Origin: Thauera chlorobenzoica
GTDB lineage: Bacteria; Pseudomonadota; Gammaproteobacteria; Burkholderiales; Rhodocyclaceae
Assembly (NCBI RefSeq): GCF_001922305.1
Contig: NZ_CP018839.1
Span: 3,162,001-3,226,000 of the forward strand
Direction of reading: 5' to 3'
Length of the DNA: 64,000 bases
Below are positions 10,571-25,751 of the stretch, piece after piece (position 1 is the stretch's first letter; the number at the start of each line of letters is the position of its first letter). Below the pieces are notes generated by a model that saw only the letters and a program-made list of their open reading frames with translations, searched no databases and had not been told where the DNA came from. The position numbers were made by a program, and so were the translations under genes.

Positions 10571-11971
10571 ATGCATCCTCCCCTGAAGCTCGCCCCACTG
10601 CCCGCACCACAGCTGCCGGCCGTTCCCGCCCCCCACGCCAGCGCACCCGCCTTCCCCCCCGCGGGCGACGCAGCCCGACTTGCGCTTGCCCTCAACCGGC
10701 ATTGCGCCTGCCGCAGTCTGGACCGCGAACGCCTACGCCGCCAGCTCGAAGCCGAGCCCGCCCTGCTCGGGCTCGCGGCGGACATCGCCCACAGCCGTCC
10801 GCACCTGTTCTCGGCCACCGCGGTGTTCATCCCCCCCGCCACCCTGCAGGCCATGGCCGAGCTCGTCGCCGCCATCGACACCGTCGTCGCCCTGCCCGGC
10901 TTCCGCGCCGAGGCGCTGCGCCGCGCGCCGGTGATCGCGCAGCACGATCACGGCCCGCGGGGCGTGTTCATGGGCTTCGACTTCCATCTCGGCGACGACG
11001 GTCCGCAACTGATCGAGATCAACACCAACGCCGGCGGCGCCCTGCTCAACCGCGCCCTGGCGCACGCGCAGCAGGCCTGCTGCACCCAGATCGAACCCTA
11101 CCTGCGCCCCACCGCCGACCTCGACCGGCTCGACGCCGTCTGGCTGCAGATGTTCCTCGACGAATGGACCCTGCAGCGCGGCGGCGGCCGCCCCGCGCGC
11201 ATCGCCATCGTGGACGAGGCCCCGGCGCAGCAATACCTCCATCCCGAGTTCCTGCTGTTCCAGCACCTGTTCCGCAGCGCCGGCATCGACGCGCTGATCA
11301 CCGACCCGGCCGGGCTCGACTGGCACGAAGGCCGCCTGCTGCACGACGGCCGGGCGATCGACCTGGTCTACAACCGTCTCACCGACTTCTACCTCGAATC
11401 GCCGGCGCTGGCGCCGTTGCGCGCGGCCTTCGAGGCCGGCGCGGTGGTGCTGACGCCACACCCGCACGCCCATGCCCTGTATGCTGACAAGCGCAACCTG
11501 GCGCGGCTGAGCGACCCCGCACACCTCGCCGCGCTCGCCGTCCCCGCGGCGCTGATCGACCGCCTCGCGGCGGGCATCCCGCGCACGCTCGAAGTCACCG
11601 CCGCGCACGCCGACGAGTTATGGGCGCGGCGGCGCGGCCTGTTCTTCAAGCCCGCGACCGGCTTCGGCAGCCGCGCCGCCTATCGCGGCGACAAGCTCAC
11701 GCGGCGCGTGTGGCAGGACATCATCGCCGGCGCCTACGTCGCCCAGACCATCGTCCTGCCCTCGGAGCGCCTGGTGAATGTCGACGGCCAGGACAGCGAA
11801 CTCAAGCTCGACGTGCGCGCCTACACCTATGCCGGCCGCATCCAGTTGGTCGCCGCACGCCTCTACATCGGACAGACGACCAACTTCCGCACCCCGGGCG
11901 GCGGCTTCGCGCCGGTGTTCCTGACCGGCGACGAGAACACCGCCCGCCCCGCAGCGGACGTCGCCGCGTGA
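10571..11971 (+). CDS. Unrecognised ATP-grasp-like protein at the end of the ars operon
   Basis: I do not recognise a named family. The protein is 466 aa with no signal peptide or membrane segment. Two blocks look like ATP-grasp ligase motifs. LIEINTNAGG (residues 147-156) resembles the Mg-binding Glu/Asn strand. GLFFKPATGFGSRAAYRG (from 356, Lys360) resembles the ATP-binding lysine and glycine loop. Their order (EIN first, KP-G later) is that of circularly permuted ATP-grasp proteins. VYNRLTDFYLE and ELKLDVRAYTY are further conserved-looking blocks. It starts 77 bases after acr3 on the same strand without a terminator between, so co-transcription with ars genes is likely. No clear ribosome site is visible. 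Substrate unknown. Confidence 0.7.
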   Translation: MHPPLKLAPLPAPQLPAVPAPHASAPAFPPAGDAARLALALNRHCACRSLDRERLRRQLEAEPALLGLAADIAHSRPHLFSATAVFIPPATLQAMAELVAAIDTVVALPGFRAEALRRAPVIAQHDHGPRGVFMGFDFHLGDDGPQLIEINTNAGGALLNRALAHAQQACCTQIEPYLRPTADLDRLDAVWLQMFLDEWTLQRGGGRPARIAIVDEAPAQQYLHPEFLLFQHLFRSAGIDALITDPAGLDWHEGRLLHDGRAIDLVYNRLTDFYLESPALAPLRAAFEAGAVVLTPHPHAHALYADKRNLARLSDPAHLAALAVPAALIDRLAAGIPRTLEVTAAHADELWARRRGLFFKPATGFGSRAAYRGDKLTRRVWQDIIAGAYVAQTIVLPSERLVNVDGQDSELKLDVRAYTYAGRIQLVAARLYIGQTTNFRTPGGGFAPVFLTGDENTARPAADVAA

Positions 11972-12135
11972 ATGAGACCGCCAGCCGGCGCGACCACGGC
12001 TGACCGTCGCCGGGATCGTCGCTCGCAGGTGGCCGGAGGTGCCGCTCGACAGCGCCGGCACCGCGGTCGCGGGTAAAGGTGTGCGCTATAGTTCGAAGGG
12101 GTCACCACACTCGCTTCGTCACTCAGGAGGACGCC

Positions 12136-12372
12136 ATGGAACAGCCGGTACATGCGCTGAAGGACTTGTTCGCCCAGCTCGGTCTGCCCGACGATGCCGA
12201 CTCCATCGAGTCCTTCATCCGCACCCACTCACCGCTCGCCGAGAGCGTGAAGCTGGCCGACGCCCCGTTCTGGACCAGCGCACAGGCGGGCTTCCTGCGC
12301 GAGGAACTCGCCGAGGATGCGGACTGGGCCGAGCTTGTCGATCAGCTCAGCGCGGCGCTGCGGGCCGGGTAG
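12136..12372 (+). CDS. DUF2789 family protein
   Basis: A small soluble protein of 78 aa matching the DUF2789 pattern known from beta- and gammaproteobacteria: LKDLFAQLGLPDDADSIESF, then FIRTHSPLAESVKLADAPFW and LREELAEDADWAELVDQL. Function unknown in the family. A strong CAGGAGGA ribosome site precedes ATG, and TATAGT at about 12088-12093 could be a -10 element. It stands alone, converging on the pst operon. The 164 bases upstream of it show nothing else. Confidence 0.85.
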   Translation: MEQPVHALKDLFAQLGLPDDADSIESFIRTHSPLAESVKLADAPFWTSAQAGFLREELAEDADWAELVDQLSAALRAG

Positions 12373-12409
12373 CGATCCCCCATGCCGGCGACGGGCATCG
12401 ACTGGAGCG

Positions 12410-12436
12410 AAAAAAAGCCGGCCACGACGGGCCGGC
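12410..12436 (-). terminator. Rho-independent terminator of the pst operon
   Basis: On the minus strand, GCCGGCC, a 6-base loop, GGCCGGC and then seven T residues, 19 bases after the pstB stop. It is a textbook intrinsic terminator and shows that the operon ends at pstB, with no phoU or phoB following. Confidence 0.9.
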
Positions 12437-12455
12437 GCGATGCAAGAGGCGGGAC

Positions 12456-13238
12456 TCAGCCGAAGCGGCCGGTGATGTAGTCCTCGGTTTCCTTCTTCTT
12501 CGGCTTCAGGAACAGCTCGTCGGTGACGCCGAACTCGACCAGTTCGCCCAGGTACATGTAGGCGGTGAAGTCCGAGATGCGCGCCGCCTGCTGCATGTTG
12601 TGGGTCACGATCAGGATCGTCACCTTGTCCTTCAGCTCGGTGACCAGCTCCTCGATGCTCGCAGTGGCGATCGGGTCGAGCGCCGAGGTCGGCTCGTCGA
12701 AGAGGATGATCTCGGGGTCGGTGGCGAGCGCGCGCGCGATGCACAGGCGCTGCTGCTGGCCGCCCGAGAGATTGGCGCCGAGCTCGTCGAGGCGGTGCTT
12801 GACCTCATCCCACAGCGCCGCATCCTTGAGCGCCTGCTCGACCTTGCCGTCGATCACCGTCCGGTTCTTCTCGCCGCGCACGCGCAGGCCGTAGGCGACG
12901 TTCTCGTAGATCGACTTCGGGAAGGGGTTGGGCTTCTGGAACACCATGCTGATGCGCATGCGCACCTCGATCGGGTCGACGTCGGCGGCGAGCAGGTTGG
13001 TATTGTCCGGGTAGAGGCGGATCTCACCCGCGTAGCGGTTGCCCGGGTAAAGGTCGTGCATGCGGTTGAACGAGCGCAGCAGCGTCGACTTGCCGCAGCC
13101 GGAGGGGCCGATCAGCGCGGTGACCTTCTTGTCGTAGACCGGGAAGGAAATACCCTTGAGGGCGTGGAACTGGCCGTAGTGGAAGTTGAAGTCGCGCACT
13201 TCGGACTTCAGCGCCAGCGGGGTCGCAGGTGTTTTCAT
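12456..13238 (-). CDS. pstB: Phosphate ABC transporter ATP-binding protein
   Basis: ATPase of the high-affinity phosphate importer PstSCAB. The protein is 260 aa. Walker A is GPSGCGKST, the ABC signature is [16 protein letters not shown], Walker B is [13 protein letters not shown], and the switch His is in IVTHNMQQA. The start [22 protein letters not shown] is preferred over an open frame reaching into pstA. Fifty bases separate it from pstA. Confidence 0.97.
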   Translation of the reverse strand: MKTPATPLALKSEVRDFNFHYGQFHALKGISFPVYDKKVTALIGPSGCGKSTLLRSFNRMHDLYPGNRYAGEIRLYPDNTNLLAADVDPIEVRMRISMVFQKPNPFPKSIYENVAYGLRVRGEKNRTVIDGKVEQALKDAALWDEVKHRLDELGANLSGGQQQRLCIARALATDPEIILFDEPTSALDPIATASIEELVTELKDKVTILIVTHNMQQAARISDFTAYMYLGELVEFGVTDELFLKPKKKETEDYITGRFG

Positions 13239-13288
13239 GCTTTGCTCTCGAAAGAATCCGGATGTCCTGGGCGCGGTCGCGGCCGTGC

Positions 13289-14218
13289 TCACCACTTGAT
13301 GTTGCGGCGCAGGCGGTAGCGCAGCCAGATCGCCAGCCCGTTCATGGCCAGGGTCATGAAGACGAGGATGAAGCCGGCGGCGGCGGCGTTGTAGTGGAAG
13401 TTCGGGTCGGGACGCGACACCCAGTTGAACATCTGGATCGGCATCACGGTGAACGGCGCGAACAGCCAGTCAAACAGCCCGGCCGGCGGCTCGCCCGCGA
13501 ACGGCGCCGGCGGCAGGAAGGCGATGAAGGTGAGCGCGCCGATGGTGATGATCGGCGCGGTCTCGCCGATCGCGCGCGCCATCCCGATGATGACGCCGGT
13601 GAGGATGCCGGCACCCGAATACGGCACGATGTGGTCGCGCACCAGCTGCCAGGTGGTGCACCCGCAGGCGTAGGCCGCCTCGCGGACGGCCTGCGGAATG
13701 GCGCGGATGGCCTCGCGCGTGGACACGATGATCACCGGCAGGATCAGCAGTGCCAGCGTCAACCCCGCCGACAGGATGCTCTGGCCGAAGCCGAAGCCAT
13801 ACACGAAGATGCCTAGCGCGAGCAGGCCGTAGATGATCGAGGGCACGCCGGCGAGGTTGGTGACGTTGATCTCGATGATGTCGGTGACCCAGTTCTTGCG
13901 CGCGTACTCTTCCAGATACACGCCCGCGGCGACGCCGAAAGGCACGGCCGCGGTGACGGTGACCAGCATCACCAGCACGGTGCCGACCCAGGCCGACAGG
14001 ATCCCGGCCTGGCCCGGACGGCGCGACGGGAAGCTGGTGAGGAAGTCCCACGACAGGCGCGGCACGCCATCGATCGCCATCTGCGCGAACAACGCCACCA
14101 GGGTCAACACGCACAGCATCATCGCGAGCAGGCCGGTGAGGCCGAAGATCATGTCCCAGCGCTTGGCACGCCGGATCACCGTGCGGATCCGGCTCAGGTT
14201 TGCGGAATGATTGTCCAT
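13289..14218 (-). CDS. pstA: Phosphate ABC transporter permease PstA
   Basis: Inner-membrane permease of the phosphate importer, 309 aa with six predicted transmembrane helices. The EAA loop that contacts PstB is visible as [22 protein letters not shown]. The conserved [20 protein letters not shown] follows. It starts 4 bases after the pstC stop. Confidence 0.96.
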   Translation of the reverse strand: MDNHSANLSRIRTVIRRAKRWDMIFGLTGLLAMMLCVLTLVALFAQMAIDGVPRLSWDFLTSFPSRRPGQAGILSAWVGTVLVMLVTVTAAVPFGVAAGVYLEEYARKNWVTDIIEINVTNLAGVPSIIYGLLALGIFVYGFGFGQSILSAGLTLALLILPVIIVSTREAIRAIPQAVREAAYACGCTTWQLVRDHIVPYSGAGILTGVIIGMARAIGETAPIITIGALTFIAFLPPAPFAGEPPAGLFDWLFAPFTVMPIQMFNWVSRPDPNFHYNAAAAGFILVFMTLAMNGLAIWLRYRLRRNIKW

Positions 14219-14222
14219 GGTG

Positions 14223-15170
14223 TCAGTACGCCTCGCGGAACTTGCGCCGCAGCCAGTAGCCGAGGATGTTGAACAGCAGGGTCAGCAGCACCAGCACGAG
14301 GCCGGCGGCGAAGATGGTCTGGTAGCCGATCTCGCCGTGCGGTAGGTCGCCCAGTGCCACCTGCACGATGTAGGCGGTGATCGTGCCGGCGCCTTCGGTC
14401 GGGTCGAAGGTGAGCTTCGGCTGCATGCCGGCGGCCACCGCCACCACCATGGTCTCGCCCACCGCGCGCGAGACGCCGAGGATGTAGGCGGCGGCGATGC
14501 CCGAGATCGCCGACGGGGTGACGACCTTGATCGCGGTCTGGAAGCGGGTCGCGCCGGTGGCGTAGGAGGCCTCGCGCAGCGCCATCGGCACCGCGCGCAT
14601 GGCGTCCTCGGCCACCGAGCTGATGTAGGGCACGATCATCACGCCGATCACCAGACCGGCCGACAGCATGTTGAAGCCGGGCAACTCGGGAAAGATCATC
14701 TGCAGCAGCGGCGTGACGAAAAGCAGGGCGAAGTAGCCATAGACGATGGTCGGAATGCCTTCGAGCAGCTCGAGGAAGGGCTTCACCGTCTCGCGCACCC
14801 TGGTCGAGGCGAATTCCGACAGGTAGATCGCGATGATGGTACCGAGCGGAATCGCCACCAGCAGGCCGACGCCGGCGACGGTCAGCGTCCCCGACAGCAG
14901 CGGCAGGATGCCGTAGTGGGCGTCGGCGAAGAGCGGCGTCCACTGGGTGTCGGTGAGGAAGTCGAAGAGCGGGACATGCTCGAAGAACACGAGCGATTCG
15001 GACACCAGGATGTAAAGGATCGCGACCGTCGTGAACACCGATACGCACGCGGCGAAGAATAGCAAGGCCTCGATGACCTGCTCCTTCATGTGGCGCGTGC
15101 GCTTCTTCTTCAGACGTTCGCTGGTGACCGGCAGCGAGGCCGGCGCAGCAGCAGCGAGGCTGGCGGACAT
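14223..15170 (-). CDS. pstC: Phosphate ABC transporter permease PstC
   Basis: Partner permease of PstA. It is about 315 aa with six helices, an EAA loop (LREASYATGATRFQTAIKVV) and the conserved SRAVGETMVVAVAAG. Two in-frame ATGs exist. The one at 15168-15170 (MSASLAAAAPASLP) has AAGGA at good spacing. The one at 15189-15191 has a weaker site, so the shorter form is chosen. The N-terminal 30 residues are basic and cytoplasmic. Confidence 0.94.
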   Translation of the reverse strand: MSASLAAAAPASLPVTSERLKKKRTRHMKEQVIEALLFFAACVSVFTTVAILYILVSESLVFFEHVPLFDFLTDTQWTPLFADAHYGILPLLSGTLTVAGVGLLVAIPLGTIIAIYLSEFASTRVRETVKPFLELLEGIPTIVYGYFALLFVTPLLQMIFPELPGFNMLSAGLVIGVMIVPYISSVAEDAMRAVPMALREASYATGATRFQTAIKVVTPSAISGIAAAYILGVSRAVGETMVVAVAAGMQPKLTFDPTEGAGTITAYIVQVALGDLPHGEIGYQTIFAAGLVLVLLTLLFNILGYWLRRKFREAY

Positions 15171-15254
15171 GGGTGAATCCTTGGCTTGCATGCGAGCTCA
15201 CGGGACGGGGAAGGCCCCCGGAGGCGAGGCCCCGGAGGCATTCCACACAAGGCT

Positions 15255-16253
15255 TTACTTGGCTTCGAGCGACATCAGCTCTTCGATGGTGATGCCGACC
15301 TTGTTCTCGCCGCCGAACTTGGTGCCCCTGGCGAGCTTGGCGACCTGCTCGATGTTGTAGTCGTAGGCCTTCTTCGGCAGCGGCACGTACTTGACTTCGG
15401 CCGCCAGCGCCGCGCCTTCCTTGTTGTAGAACTCAACGAACTCCTTGACTTCGGGCTTCTCGAGCGACTTGGCATTGACGTAGATGAAGATCGGGCGCGA
15501 CAGCGGGGTGTAGCTGCCATCGAGCACCGATTCCATCGACGGGCCGACCGCCGGTTTGCCGTCTTCGGCGATGATCTTCGCCGCCTTGAGCTTGTCCTTG
15601 TTCTCTTCGTAATAGGCAAAGCCGAAGAAGCCGAGCGCATTGACGTCGCGCGACACGCCCTGCACCAGCACGTTGTCGTCTTCCGAGGCGGTGAAGTCGC
15701 CGCGGCTGGACTTGGACTTGCCGGTGACCGCTTCGGTGAAGTAGTCGAAGGTGCCCGAATCGGCGCCGGCGCCGTAGAGCGTCAGGTCACGATCGGGCCA
15801 GGCGGGGTTCACCTGGTTCCACTTCGTGATCTTGCCCTGCGCGGCCGGCTCCCACATGGCCTTCAGCTGGGCCACGGTGATGCCCTTGTCGGCCCAGTCG
15901 TTCTTCGGGTTCAACACCACGGTGAGCGCATCGAAGGCGATCGGCAGTTCGACGAACTCGATGCCGGCGGCCTTGCAGTCGTCGATTTCCTTCTTCGAGA
16001 TCGGCCGCGAGGCGTTGGAGATGTCCGTTTCGCCGCGGCAGAACTTCTTGAAGCCGCCGCCGGTGCCAGAGACGCCGACCGTCACCCGCACGCCGCCCTT
16101 CTTCGCTTTCTGGAACTCCTCGGCCACGGCCTCGGTGACCGGGAACACCGTAGAGGAGCCGTCGACCTTCACCAAGGCCTGGGCGGCGGCACCGCCGGAA
16201 ACGAAAGCACCGGCGACAGCAACCGCAGCAGCAGCGAACTTGAAAACTTTCAT
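15255..16253 (-). CDS. pstS: Periplasmic phosphate-binding protein PstS
   Basis: Captures phosphate in the periplasm for PstCAB. The protein is 332 aa. The signal peptide is about 23 residues ([20 protein letters not shown], cleavage after an Ala-rich stretch). The phosphate-binding loop is [17 protein letters not shown], with [20 protein letters not shown] and [16 protein letters not shown] as further ligand loops. First gene of pstSCAB, preceded by PHO-box-like repeats. Confidence 0.97.
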   Translation of the reverse strand: MKVFKFAAAAVAVAGAFVSGGAAAQALVKVDGSSTVFPVTEAVAEEFQKAKKGGVRVTVGVSGTGGGFKKFCRGETDISNASRPISKKEIDDCKAAGIEFVELPIAFDALTVVLNPKNDWADKGITVAQLKAMWEPAAQGKITKWNQVNPAWPDRDLTLYGAGADSGTFDYFTEAVTGKSKSSRGDFTASEDDNVLVQGVSRDVNALGFFGFAYYEENKDKLKAAKIIAEDGKPAVGPSMESVLDGSYTPLSRPIFIYVNAKSLEKPEVKEFVEFYNKEGAALAAEVKYVPLPKKAYDYNIEQVAKLARGTKFGGENKVGITIEELMSLEAK

Positions 16254-16311
16254 GAGACTCTCTCCGTCAGTTGGACATCGGTTCAGACGGACGAGAGTGT
16301 ATGAATGCTTT

Positions 16312-16341
16312 GTTACATCGCTGTGACACATCGCATGACTG
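16312..16341 (-). promoter_or_regulatory. PHO-box-like direct repeats upstream of pstS
   Basis: Read on the minus strand: CAGTCAT, 5 bases, GTGTCAC, 4 bases, ATGTAAC. The PhoB consensus is two CTGTCAT-type 7-mers spaced by 4 (11-base period). The second and third units fit 6/7 and 5/7 with exact 4-base spacing. The site lies 59-88 bases upstream of the pstS start, the expected place for PhoB activation. Confidence 0.65.
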
Positions 16342-16371
16342 CAAGACGGGACATGCCGCGATCAGCGTGGG

Positions 16372-17724
16372 TCAGGCGGACGCACGCTCCACAACGGCAG
16401 CGATATCGCCCGCCAGACGTTCGACGACAACGCCGTCGCGCCCCTCGACCATCACCCGTAGCAGGGGTTCGGTGCCGGACGGGCGCAGCAGCACCCGCCC
16501 GCTGTCGCCCAGCTCCGCCTCGGCCCGCGCCTGCGCCGCGGCGATACCGGGGTCGGCCTGCCAGTCGAAACCGGCTGGCAGGCCGACGTTGATCAGTTTC
16601 TGGGGATAGAACACGAGCTCGGCACAGGCTTCGGCCAGCGTCTGCCCCTGCTGCTTGAGTGCCGCCAGCACCTGCAGCGCCGAGACGATGCCATCGCCGG
16701 TGGTGTGGCGGTCGAGACAGATGATGTGGCCGGAGTTTTCGCCACCGAGCTTCCAGCCGCGCTCGTGCAGCAGTTCGAGCACGTAACGGTCGCCGACCTT
16801 GGCGCGTGCGAACGGGACGCCGAGGCGCGCGATCGCGTGTTCGAAGCCGAGGTTGCTCATCAGCGTGCCGACCACGCCGTCGAGACGGCCCTCGGCATGG
16901 CGCGCGCGCGCCACGACGTAGAGCAGCTTGTCGCCATCGTAGATCTGGCCGCGCTGGTCGACCATGATCAGGCGGTCCGCGTCGCCGTCGAGGGCAACGC
17001 CCAGATCGGCCCTGTGGGCGAGCACCGCCTTCTTCAGGTGCTCCGGGCGGGTCGCACCGACGCCATCGTTGATGTTGAGGCCGTTGGGCTCGACCCCCAC
17101 CGGCAGGACTTCGGCGCCGAGCTCGTGGAAAACCTTGGGGGCGATGTGATACGCGGCACCATGGGCGCAGTCGACTGCGATGCGCATGCCGCGCAGGTCG
17201 AGCTCATTGGGGAAGGTGCTCTTGCAGAATTCGATGTAGCGACCGGCGGCGTCGGCCACCCGCCGCGCCTTGCCCAGCCGGGCCGCTTCGGCGCAGCCCA
17301 TCGGCTGATCGAGGCGGGACTCGATTTCGGCCTCGACCGCATCGGCCAGCTTGGCCCCGCCGGCGGAAAAGAACTTGATCCCGTTATCGTAGAACGGGTT
17401 GTGCGAAGCGGAGATCACCACGCCCGCCTGCAGGCGCAGTGCGCGGGTCAGGTAGGCCACCGCCGGAGTCGGAATCGGCCCGGCGAGGATGACGTCGACA
17501 CCCGCGGCGGAAAACCCGGCCTCGAGCGCGGCTTCGAGCATGTAGCCTGAAATCCGCGTGTCCTTGCCGATCAGCACCGCCGGATGCTCGCCGGCCGGGA
17601 GCTTCTCGCGCGCGACCAGGGTGACCCCTGCGGCGTAGCCCAGGCGCATCACGAACTCGGGCGTGATCGGCACCTCTCCGACCCTGCCGCGCACCCCGTC
17701 AGTGCCAAAATACCTGCGCCCCAT
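16372..17724 (-). CDS. glmM: Phosphoglucosamine mutase
   Basis: Converts glucosamine 6-phosphate to glucosamine 1-phosphate for UDP-GlcNAc and cell-wall synthesis. The protein is 450 aa, the standard length. It starts [16 protein letters not shown]. The phosphoserine loop is [15 protein letters not shown], the metal site DGDADR, the sugar loop GGENSGHI, and the C-terminal phosphate loop [16 protein letters not shown]. The ATG at 17722-17724 is chosen over an upstream open frame. It follows folP closely, the common folP-glmM pair. Confidence 0.98.
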   Translation of the reverse strand: MGRRYFGTDGVRGRVGEVPITPEFVMRLGYAAGVTLVAREKLPAGEHPAVLIGKDTRISGYMLEAALEAGFSAAGVDVILAGPIPTPAVAYLTRALRLQAGVVISASHNPFYDNGIKFFSAGGAKLADAVEAEIESRLDQPMGCAEAARLGKARRVADAAGRYIEFCKSTFPNELDLRGMRIAVDCAHGAAYHIAPKVFHELGAEVLPVGVEPNGLNINDGVGATRPEHLKKAVLAHRADLGVALDGDADRLIMVDQRGQIYDGDKLLYVVARARHAEGRLDGVVGTLMSNLGFEHAIARLGVPFARAKVGDRYVLELLHERGWKLGGENSGHIICLDRHTTGDGIVSALQVLAALKQQGQTLAEACAELVFYPQKLINVGLPAGFDWQADPGIAAAQARAEAELGDSGRVLLRPSGTEPLLRVMVEGRDGVVVERLAGDIAAVVERASA

Positions 17725-17756
17725 GCTCGCTCCCGGCTGTCGTTCGAAGCCGCGGA

Positions 17757-18587
17757 TTATGACACCGATGACAGCGCCTGCCACACCTTGAGCGCATCGC
17801 GGGTCGGGCCGACATCATGCACGCGGACGATATGGGCGCCGCGCTGCACCGCGATCAGCGCCGCGGCAACGCTCGCCGGCATGCGCGCATCCACCGCCCG
17901 GCCGGTGACCGCCCCCAGCATCGATTTGCGTGACATCCCCGCAAGCACGGCCAGCCCGCCGCAGCCGAAGCGCGCGAGTTCGCGCAGCAGGGTGTAGTTG
18001 TGTTCGACCGACTTGCCGAACCCGAAGCCGGGATCGAGGACAATGCGCCCGCGCTCGACCCCGGCATGTTCGAGCGCATGCACGCGTTCAGCCAGGAAGT
18101 CCTCGACTTCGGCGACGACGTCGGCATAGTGGGGGGCGGCCTGCATCGTGCGCGGCTCGCCCTGCATGTGCATCACGCACAGGGCCGCCGCACTCCCGGC
18201 AACCGCCTCGATCGCACCCTCGGCGCGAAAGGCGTTGATGTCGTTGATCATGTCAGCCCCGGCGGCGAGCGCGGCGCGCATCACCGCCGGCTTCACCGTG
18301 TCGATCGACAGTGGCACCCGCCAGTCGCGGACATGTTCGACGAAGCGGGCCACGCGCTCGAGTTCCTGCTGCTCGGGAACCGGATCGGAGCCGGGACGGG
18401 TGGACTCGGCACCGATGTCGAGCATGTCCGCCCCTTGCTCGAGCGCGCGCTCGGCACGGTCGATCGCCGCCGCCAGATCGCCGCGCGAACCGTCTCCGGA
18501 AAAGGAGTCGTCGGTGAGGTTGATGATCGCCATCACCCGAGGCTGGCTCAGATCGAGCCGGAAGCGGCCGCAAAGCAGAAAGGGCAT
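17757..18587 (-). CDS. folP: Dihydropteroate synthase
   Basis: Condenses p-aminobenzoate with dihydropterin pyrophosphate in folate synthesis. It is the sulfonamide target. The protein is 276 aa. Motifs are [16 protein letters not shown] (usually NVTPDSFS; here Leu replaces Val and Asp replaces Pro), [34 protein letters not shown] and the C-terminal [17 protein letters not shown]. It lies 101 bases after ftsH and 32 bases before glmM, forming ftsH-folP-glmM. Confidence 0.97.
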   Translation of the reverse strand: MPFLLCGRFRLDLSQPRVMAIINLTDDSFSGDGSRGDLAAAIDRAERALEQGADMLDIGAESTRPGSDPVPEQQELERVARFVEHVRDWRVPLSIDTVKPAVMRAALAAGADMINDINAFRAEGAIEAVAGSAAALCVMHMQGEPRTMQAAPHYADVVAEVEDFLAERVHALEHAGVERGRIVLDPGFGFGKSVEHNYTLLRELARFGCGGLAVLAGMSRKSMLGAVTGRAVDARMPASVAAALIAVQRGAHIVRVHDVGPTRDALKVWQALSSVS

Positions 18588-18688
18588 GAAAGACTCACAG
18601 GCAGGGAACGGTTACTGGCGCGCCAAGGAAACGGGCCGGACATGCCGGCCCATCTTGTCGGACGTGCCCCGGAAAGGGCGGGGAGGAC

Positions 18689-20581
<1,893 letters not shown>

Positions 20582-20707
20582 CGTTCTGTTCCCCGAAGGC
20601 CGATGCGGCCTGTATCTGTACGCGACTGACCGATTCTAGTGGTGAACGTTCCCGCGGGCAAACCAATGGGAGCGATTGGAAAAGGCAATCGCTCGCCCCC
20701 CCGGTAC

Positions 20708-21331
20708 TCAGAATGGGCGCGGCCCCCTGCCCAGCAGATAGACTTCGGCACTGCGATCGCGCGAAGCCTTCGGCTTGCGCACCTGAACGCTGGCGAAAGC
20801 CGCCTCCATCTGCTTGCGATAGGCCATGAAGCCCTCGCCCTGGAATATCTTGACGAGGAAATGACCGCCCGGCTTCAGGTGGCGACGGGCGAAATCGAGC
20901 GCAAGCTCGCACAGGTGGATCGAGCGCGCCTGGTCCACTGCGGCGACGCCGGACAGGTTCGGCGCCATGTCCGACAGCACGACATCGACCTGCGCCCCCT
21001 CGAGACGGGCCTCGAGCGCTTCGAGCACCGCGTCCTCGGTGAAGTCGCCGAGCAGGAAGTCGACCCCGGCGACCGCTTCCATCGGCAGCAGATCGAGCGC
21101 GAACACCCGCCCGTTCGGGGCGCAGCGCTTGACCGCGACCTGGCACCAGGAGCCGGGTGCCGCGCCCAGATCGACCGCCACCGCCCCCGGCTTCAAGAGC
21201 CGGTCGCGCTCATCGATCTCGATCAACTTGTACGCGGCACGCGCGCGGTAGCCTTCGGCCTGGGCGCGCTGCACATAGGGATCGTTGAGGTGATCATGCA
21301 CCCAGGCACGACTGGTCTTGTTCTTTTTCAT
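20708..21331 (-). CDS. rlmE: 23S rRNA (uridine-2'-O-)-methyltransferase
   Basis: RrmJ/FtsJ enzyme that methylates U2552 of 23S rRNA using SAM. The protein is 207 aa. It starts [20 protein letters not shown]. The SAM motif is [14 protein letters not shown]. The catalytic K-D-K-E tetrad regions are visible: [35 protein letters not shown] and [10 protein letters not shown]. It lies upstream of ftsH and diverges from yhbY, the classic yhbY/rlmE-ftsH arrangement. Confidence 0.97.
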   Translation of the reverse strand: MKKNKTSRAWVHDHLNDPYVQRAQAEGYRARAAYKLIEIDERDRLLKPGAVAVDLGAAPGSWCQVAVKRCAPNGRVFALDLLPMEAVAGVDFLLGDFTEDAVLEALEARLEGAQVDVVLSDMAPNLSGVAAVDQARSIHLCELALDFARRHLKPGGHFLVKIFQGEGFMAYRKQMEAAFASVQVRKPKASRDRSAEVYLLGRGPRPF

Positions 21332-21420
21332 CCGTCTGTCCGCAGTTCCGGCGCGGGCACTGAGCACGCACTCGGAGTAGAATCCGGGTCCCAAGGAAGT
21401 CAAGCACCCAGAGAATTTCA

Positions 21421-21870
21421 ATGACCGATCTCACCCCGGCACAGCGCCGCGACCTGCGCGCGCGCGCCCATCACCTGAACCCCGTGGTCACCATCGCGGG
21501 CAACGGCCTCGCCCCCAACGTCGTGGCCGAGATCGAACGCTCGCTGCAGGCGCACGAACTCATCAAGATCAAGGTCCAGGGCGCCGAGCGCGAGCAGCGC
21601 GACGCCTTGATGGAGGAACTGTGCGCCACCCTCAACGCCAGCCCGGTGCAGCACATCGGCAATATCCTGATCGTCTGGCGCGCACGCCGCGAGACTGAAA
21701 AAGCCGCCCCAGTCACCGAAAGCAAGCCCGTCCGCGGTGCCGCCACGGCCAAATCGGCCGCAGCCTTCGCCGCCGCGGCGCGGCGTGCAGCGCTGGCCAA
21801 GGCGAGCGCTGAATCGAGACGTACCCCGACGCCACGTAGCCGCAGCGGTAGCGGCTCGCGCGGGCGCTGA
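21421..21870 (+). CDS. yhbY: YhbY-family RNA-binding protein (CRM domain)
   Basis: Pre-50S-associated RNA-binding protein. The CRM domain covers about residues 4-90, with [38 protein letters not shown] and [12 protein letters not shown]. At 149 aa it is longer than the ~97-aa E. coli protein, because it carries an Ala/Lys/Arg/Ser-rich basic C-terminal tail of about 50 residues. The tail is probably disordered and could give extra RNA contacts. It is divergent from rlmE across 89 bases. Confidence 0.93.
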   Translation: MTDLTPAQRRDLRARAHHLNPVVTIAGNGLAPNVVAEIERSLQAHELIKIKVQGAEREQRDALMEELCATLNASPVQHIGNILIVWRARRETEKAAPVTESKPVRGAATAKSAAAFAAAARRAALAKASAESRRTPTPRSRSGSGSRGR

Positions 21871-21926
21871 GCCCTCGCTGACGCCCCCGGCCGCGTCCGT
21901 CCGGGAAAGGCCCAACGCAAATCGGG

Positions 21927-21958
21927 AAAACATTCCACCGCCGGGGGCGGTTGGAATG
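21927..21958 (-). terminator. Probable terminator after greA (carAB-greA)
   Basis: On the minus strand, CATTCCA and CCGCC pair with GGCGG and TGGAATG around a short GC loop with one bulge, followed directly by TTTTCCC. The structure begins 2 bases after the greA stop. The converging yhbY gene may also use the hairpin. Confidence 0.65.
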
Positions 21959-21959
21959 C

Positions 21960-22432
21960 TCAGAGGTAGCGCACGTCGATGATCTCGTACTCGCGCACGC
22001 CTCCCGGGGCCTGTACTTCAGCGATATCGCCGGCGTACTTGCCGATCAGCGCGCGGGCGATCGGCGAGCTGATCGAAATCTTGCTGGCCTTGATGTCGGC
22101 TTCATCGTCACCGACGATCTGGTAGGTCACGATCTGGCCGGAATCGAGATCCTCGAGCTCGACGGTGGCACCAAACACGCAGCGTCCGTCGGCGTCGAGC
22201 AGCTTCGGGTCGATGATCTGGGCATTGGCGAGCTTGGCCTCGACCTCCATGATGCGGCCTTCGATGAAGCCCTGGCGATCCTTGGCGGCCTCGTATTCGG
22301 CGTTTTCCGAGAGGTCGCCATGCGAGCGCGCCTCGGCGATCGCGGCGATCACGTTCGGTCGCTCGACGGTCTTCAGGCGGTGGAGTTCGGCGCGCAGCTT
22401 CTCGGCGCCGGCCACGGTAAGCGGAGTCTTGT

Positions 22433-22436
<4 letters not shown>
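21960..22436 (-). CDS. greA: Transcription elongation factor GreA
   Basis: Rescues backtracked RNA polymerase by stimulating transcript cleavage. The protein is 158 aa. The N-terminal coiled coil carries the acidic tip motif [17 protein letters not shown] (Asp and Glu at the tip). The C-terminal FKBP-like domain ends in [23 protein letters not shown] (given here as features only). The start overlaps the carB stop by 4 bases, so translation is coupled. The frame's upstream extension is inside carB and is rejected. Confidence 0.97.
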
Positions 22437-25663
<3,227 letters not shown>

Positions 25664-25751
25664 TGTCTTGCCTCGATGATTCCTTGATGCGACGCCGGAG
25701 GCGCGCGCATCGAAAACGGGGGGCGGCGGGACGGACCCGCCGGTTGCCGTG

